From assembly GCA_017965445.1 (NCBI GenBank), contig JAGCPZ010000022.1:1-44464 (forward strand): a DNA stretch of 44,464 nt, written 5' to 3'. The notes under the pieces are model-generated. The model worked only from the letters and a program-made list of their open reading frames with translations. It was not told where the DNA came from and searched no databases. Origin of the DNA: Fibrobacter sp. GTDB lineage: Bacteria; Fibrobacterota; Fibrobacteria; Fibrobacterales; Fibrobacteraceae. Position numbers and translations under genes: made by a program. This document shows positions 41,222-44,464 of this stretch, in pieces. Numbering within the stretch: position 1 is the stretch's first letter; every line of letters starts with the position of its first letter.

Positions 41222-43105
41222 ATGCTGATTGACCAGGAACATGCAGATTATATGAGAACTAAAGCTCACCCAAGACAGCTGGGGATTCCTCTCAGCCGTT
41301 GGGGGCGTAATCTTATAGCCTGCTGCCCATTCCACGCACCAGAAGAAACTTCGCTGTTCTTCTACGATGCCTTGGGCTACTGGCGTTACCGCTGTCTCCA
41401 GTGCGGAAGCGAGGGCGACCTTGTCGATTTCCTCATGAAAAGCCGCTTTAACGGTCTGGACGAACAGGCCGCCCGTTCCGAAGCGTTTGAATTTCTTGGG
41501 GCGCTCGACAAAGAACTTGTAAACGCCCAGGATAGTGAACATCCCTGGATTAAGGAAGTTGGTGGCGAGAAATCCAAAGTATTGGAATGCTTTGTGCGTT
41601 ACTGTCACTGGGCCGCCTGCAAGAGCCCATCCTTGGCAAAATTCCTGGAAGCCCGCGGCTGGAATATCGGGCAGGCGCAACTGTACGGACTCGGTTACTA
41701 CAGCGGCGACCCGGAACCATTCATCAGCTACTGCATGCTTTCGGGCATCGAACGCCACCAAATCAGTTTTTACCTCGACAACCTCGATGCTTACCACGAG
41801 CCGCGACTCACCATTCCGGCCCGCAATTCCAAGGGATTCATCCATTCCGTCTATGGAAGGCTCATCGAAGACAACGAAAGCAGCCACACCTATATCACCT
41901 ATGCTTCGGGCCCGACCGTCATCCCGTTCAACATTCAGGCCGATAGCGAGCAACCCCTGATTGTCCAGGGATTCTTTGACGCCCTAACGGCAGACCTTGC
42001 CGGCATCCCCGGTGTCGTCTCCACGATGTACCAGGAACTGAACATCAACCACCTGTACAAGCTCAAGGCTTGCGGTGCGGAATCGTTCACGGTCATATTA
42101 CGTCGCGATCAAGACCGCAGGAAACAGGAACTGAGGATTCAGAAATACCTCAAGATGGCAGAACAGTTGCACATGAACCTCAAGTCCATCGTGCTACCGA
42201 AAGGCGAAACCGTCGATACGCTTGTCCGCAAAAAAGGCGCAGACCAGCTCATTGACCTCATCGCGAACACCGAAGTCGATACAATCCATTCCCACCGCAG
42301 GTCCATGCTCCTGCAAGACATCAAGGACAACTTTGACACCGCGATGGCATGCCCGCCGGACCAGAACGTCGGCTACACACTGAGATCGTTCCCCAAGCTC
42401 ACCAGAGATATCGACGGCGTACAGTCCGGATGCTTCTTTGTCTCGTCCAATCCTTTCGGACTCAAAACGATTTTGCTATCTAGCCTGGCGCTAGACCTTA
42501 TCGAAAGCAATCCCAGCCTCAAAGTCATTTACGTAGCCTACGAAACCCCGCGGCGCCAAATCTTCGACAGGTTCGTTTCCATGCTCATCGGACAATCGTT
42601 ATTCTCCGTCCGTAAGCAGAACACCGACAACGAAATCAACAAGAAGATTCTGGACGCCACCCGCGAACTGATGGGATACGTGCGCAGCAACCGCCTTGAA
42701 GTCTGGGAAGATATGCCCCTCGACTATGGCGAAATTCTCAAAACGCTAAAACAGGAAATCAAGGAACATCCGGACTTGGTCCTTGTGATAGATGGTATCG
42801 ACCACCTGAAAGTTGCCGACCGCCCAGAACTCCCGGATATTCACGAGAAACGCTCCTCCGTGATGCTGGATTTATACAAGGCTCTCGACATCCCCATATT
42901 CCTCGGAGGCGAACTGATCGACTCCCCCAACATGGGACTTTTGGGTCCAAGGGCTTATCTCCGCGATTCCGACGCCATCTACTGGCTCACGGCAAACGGC
43001 AACAACCTGACTCTCACCGTTGATTCTAAGCGTCTAGGAACGAGTCACATCTATGAAGGCAGCATCTTGACGGACCCTCAATCTAGCCGCATGCAAGAAG
43101 CTTAA
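41222..43105 (+). CDS. T7 gp4/Twinkle-like primase-helicase fusion with altered active sites
   Basis: The start at 41222 follows GGAGG at 41212-41216; an ATG at 41210 would overlap that site. The 627-aa product has a CHC2-type zinc finger (Cys35, His38, Cys58, Cys61), a TOPRIM region and a C-terminal RecA/DnaB-like ATPase. In the TOPRIM the catalytic Glu is Gln249 (LIVQGFFDAL), while the Asp pair remains (RRDQDRR, Asp296/298). The Walker A place reads SSNPFGLKT (Gly413, Lys415, Thr416), one residue off GKT, while VIYVAYETP and Walker B VLVIDGID (Asp524) are kept. This fits a primase-helicase that has lost or changed primase activity, as in Twinkle. No phage genes are near. It is coupled to the glycosyltransferase by a one-base overlap. 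Confidence 0.78.
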   Translation: MLIDQEHADYMRTKAHPRQLGIPLSRWGRNLIACCPFHAPEETSLFFYDALGYWRYRCLQCGSEGDLVDFLMKSRFNGLDEQAARSEAFEFLGALDKELVNAQDSEHPWIKEVGGEKSKVLECFVRYCHWAACKSPSLAKFLEARGWNIGQAQLYGLGYYSGDPEPFISYCMLSGIERHQISFYLDNLDAYHEPRLTIPARNSKGFIHSVYGRLIEDNESSHTYITYASGPTVIPFNIQADSEQPLIVQGFFDALTADLAGIPGVVSTMYQELNINHLYKLKACGAESFTVILRRDQDRRKQELRIQKYLKMAEQLHMNLKSIVLPKGETVDTLVRKKGADQLIDLIANTEVDTIHSHRRSMLLQDIKDNFDTAMACPPDQNVGYTLRSFPKLTRDIDGVQSGCFFVSSNPFGLKTILLSSLALDLIESNPSLKVIYVAYETPRRQIFDRFVSMLIGQSLFSVRKQNTDNEINKKILDATRELMGYVRSNRLEVWEDMPLDYGEILKTLKQEIKEHPDLVLVIDGIDHLKVADRPELPDIHEKRSSVMLDLYKALDIPIFLGGELIDSPNMGLLGPRAYLRDSDAIYWLTANGNNLTLTVDSKRLGTSHIYEGSILTDPQSSRMQEA

Positions 43106-44304
43106 TGTTTACCATTGTCGATTTTAACAACTTCTGGAGTCCGTCTGGCGGCGGAGTCCGACGCTACCACTTGCAAAAGATGGCGTTCTACGAGCGCCAA
43201 AGCGAAGTCCTTTCAGTTTTCGTCATGCCGTCTTCGGAAACCTATACGGAACGAAAGAGCGATGGACTGATTATAGAGCATGTGAAGGCGTTCCGTTTCC
43301 CGGGGAACTGGGAATACCGCTTTATGTGGAAGCCCAAGCAAATCCGCCCCATACTCGAAAAATACAAGCCCGACGTGATTGAAGTGGGCTCACCGTACAT
43401 TTTGCCCTCGGCCGTGCGACGCATTGCCAAGAAGGTTGTCCCGAACGCAGCACTGTTCAGCTTTTGGCACGCCGACTTCCCGGTCACCTACGTAGGCCGC
43501 CCTGTCGCCAAAAAACTCGGGGCAGGAGCAGGAACGTTCTGCCGTAAGGCCGCCTTCTGGTACGCGAAAAAAGAATTCAACGGATTTGATTGCGTACAAG
43601 CTTCATCCAAAGAAGCCATGGCACGACTCAAGAAGAACGGGCTGCCCGACCCACGCTGGATTCCGCTCGGTTGCGACATCGAGACGTTCTCGCCCAGCCG
43701 CCGCGACGAAGAGCTCGTCAAGGAACTCAAGGACGGCGAACCCGACCGCCTCACGATATTCTTCCCGCACAGGCACTGCAACGAAAAAGGCATCGACCTC
43801 GTGCTCGGAGCCTACGACATCCTGACCCAAAAACTCGGACACGAACCCGCAATCGTCTTTGCAGGCACAGGCCCGAGCCTCCCGCTCGTGAAGGCCGCCG
43901 CCGAGAAATACAAGCACGTGAACTACATCGGATTCGTGAATTCCATCGACGAGATGGCCCGCTATTACGCCAGCGTCGATATAGGACTTGCCCTCTCCGG
44001 CTGGGAAACGTTCGGGCTTTCAATCTTGGAAAGTATGGCCAGCGGGAACGCCCTCGTCGGAGCCGCTGCTGGAGCCGCCTACGAACACGTCACGGAATCG
44101 GGAGCAGGCACAATCCTCAAGGAACGCACGCCCGAAGCTTTGGCAGACGCCATTGTCGAACTATACCATTCCGACCTTACAGACAAGAAAACCAAGGCTC
44201 GGCAATACGCCGAAAAGTTCAGCTGGAACGACTGCTTCAAGCGGCAGCTCGCTTTGTACAAAGAAATTGCAGTCCAGAAAAATCCAGCAACTCTGCAGCA
44301 GTAA
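43105..44304 (+). CDS. GT4-family glycosyltransferase
   Basis: This 399-aa protein has the two-domain GT-B form. The N-terminal domain begins VDFNNFWSPSGGGVRRY, a glycine-rich acceptor loop. The C-terminal nucleotide-sugar domain holds FFPHRHCNEKGIDLVLGAYD, AGTGPSLPLVKAAAE and the GT4 E-x7-E motif in ETFGLSILESMASGNALVG. It transfers a sugar from an activated donor to an unknown acceptor, such as a lipid or surface glycan. No other polysaccharide genes are near. Its ATG overlaps the stop of the primase-helicase (TAATG). A strong terminator follows after about 20 bases. Confidence 0.9.
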   Translation: MFTIVDFNNFWSPSGGGVRRYHLQKMAFYERQSEVLSVFVMPSSETYTERKSDGLIIEHVKAFRFPGNWEYRFMWKPKQIRPILEKYKPDVIEVGSPYILPSAVRRIAKKVVPNAALFSFWHADFPVTYVGRPVAKKLGAGAGTFCRKAAFWYAKKEFNGFDCVQASSKEAMARLKKNGLPDPRWIPLGCDIETFSPSRRDEELVKELKDGEPDRLTIFFPHRHCNEKGIDLVLGAYDILTQKLGHEPAIVFAGTGPSLPLVKAAAEKYKHVNYIGFVNSIDEMARYYASVDIGLALSGWETFGLSILESMASGNALVGAAAGAAYEHVTESGAGTILKERTPEALADAIVELYHSDLTDKKTKARQYAEKFSWNDCFKRQLALYKEIAVQKNPATLQQ

Positions 44305-44325
44305 CGTTGCGAAAATCAACATTGC

Positions 44326-44355
44326 AAAAAAGACTCGTCAATGACGAGTCTTTTT
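44326..44355. terminator. Bidirectional terminator for the glycosyltransferase and tRNA-Pro
   Basis: AGACTCGTC (44331-44339) pairs with GACGAGTCT (44343-44351), with A-tract before and T-tract after, so it can act for the plus-strand gene and the minus-strand tRNA. Confidence 0.92.
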
Positions 44356-44357
44356 AG

Positions 44358-44431
44358 TCGGGATGACTGAATTCGAATCAGCGACCTCTTGAACCCCATT
44401 CAAGCGCTCTACCAGGCTGAGCTACATCCCG
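44358..44431 (-). tRNA. tRNA-Pro (anticodon GGG)
   Basis: On the minus strand a 74-base cloverleaf folds: acceptor CGGGATG/CATCCCG, with C1-G72 typical of tRNA-Pro; D arm GCTC...GAGC; anticodon arm CTTGA-ATGGGGT-TCAAG with anticodon GGG and G37; T arm GCTGA-TTCGAAT-TCAGT. CCA is not encoded; the tail is followed by the shared terminator. Confidence 0.96.
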
Positions 44432-44464
44432 AGGTCTCTTACAAGAGTATGCCAAAGTTAGTTA

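Noticed and set aside
44358..44431. tRNA gene as the attachment site of an integrated element
   Set aside because: No integrase or repeated tRNA 3' end is seen in the window on its inner side.

Overview
The window looks like chromosomal DNA of a Fibrobacter-type bacterium (Fibrobacteres, the rumen/gut fibre degraders). This rests on a GH54 arabinofuranosidase joined to a CBM6 domain and a basic C-terminal tail, three tandem secreted CotH-like proteins with matching tails, Ser-rich linkers, a glutaminyl-tRNA synthetase, a maltokinase, and promoter-like TAnnTTTG motifs of the kind known from Bacteroidetes relatives. No phage, plasmid, IS or CRISPR locus is visible. Nearly all DNA is coding, and the gaps hold terminators, REP-like hairpins and short-period repeats.

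Layout. 1-1404: 3' part of the secreted GH54 enzyme, then a terminator. 1453-4646 (minus): a VanX-like dipeptidase and a TonB-dependent receptor. 4715-9206 (plus): a nitrilase-family amidase with a REP-like insert, a small two-gene unit (44 and 121 aa), maltokinase, serine acetyltransferase and endonuclease III. 9375-13358: a 1.3 kaa surface protein with two beta-helix blocks and an InlB-type repeat, flanked by copies of one 33-bp repeat. 13371-13810: an array of REP-like elements that runs into the stop codon of a DUF3300 gene (minus). 15137-20867: three CotH-like paralogues, the first two in one unit and the third behind its own promoter. 20926-24553 (minus): a TPR protein, GlnS and an FKBP_N-like lipoprotein.

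24692-29571: a TPP riboswitch, thiC, then two closely spaced genes of non-thiamine type: a primase/RepA-like ATPase and a TrmA-like protein without its catalytic cysteine motif. 29624-36201: an overlapping five-gene unit (LysM protein, 38-aa membrane peptide, sensor kinase, response regulator, TPR/beta-propeller protein) that looks like an envelope-sensing module. 36287-38947: an orphan oligopeptide-type binding lipoprotein and phosphatidylserine synthase. 39072-41126 (minus): ruvC overlapping a VanY-like peptidase, then an MpaA-like amidase, suggesting murein peptide processing. 41222-44304: a T7 gp4/Twinkle-like primase-helicase fusion with altered TOPRIM and Walker A residues, coupled to a GT4 glycosyltransferase. 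The window ends with tRNA-Pro(GGG) on the minus strand.

The parts most worth pursuing are the two replication-type fusion proteins with changed active-site residues (one apparently under thiamine control), the CotH cluster, the repeat-flanked beta-helix protein gene and the overlapping sensor operon. No complete defence or mobile system could be supported.
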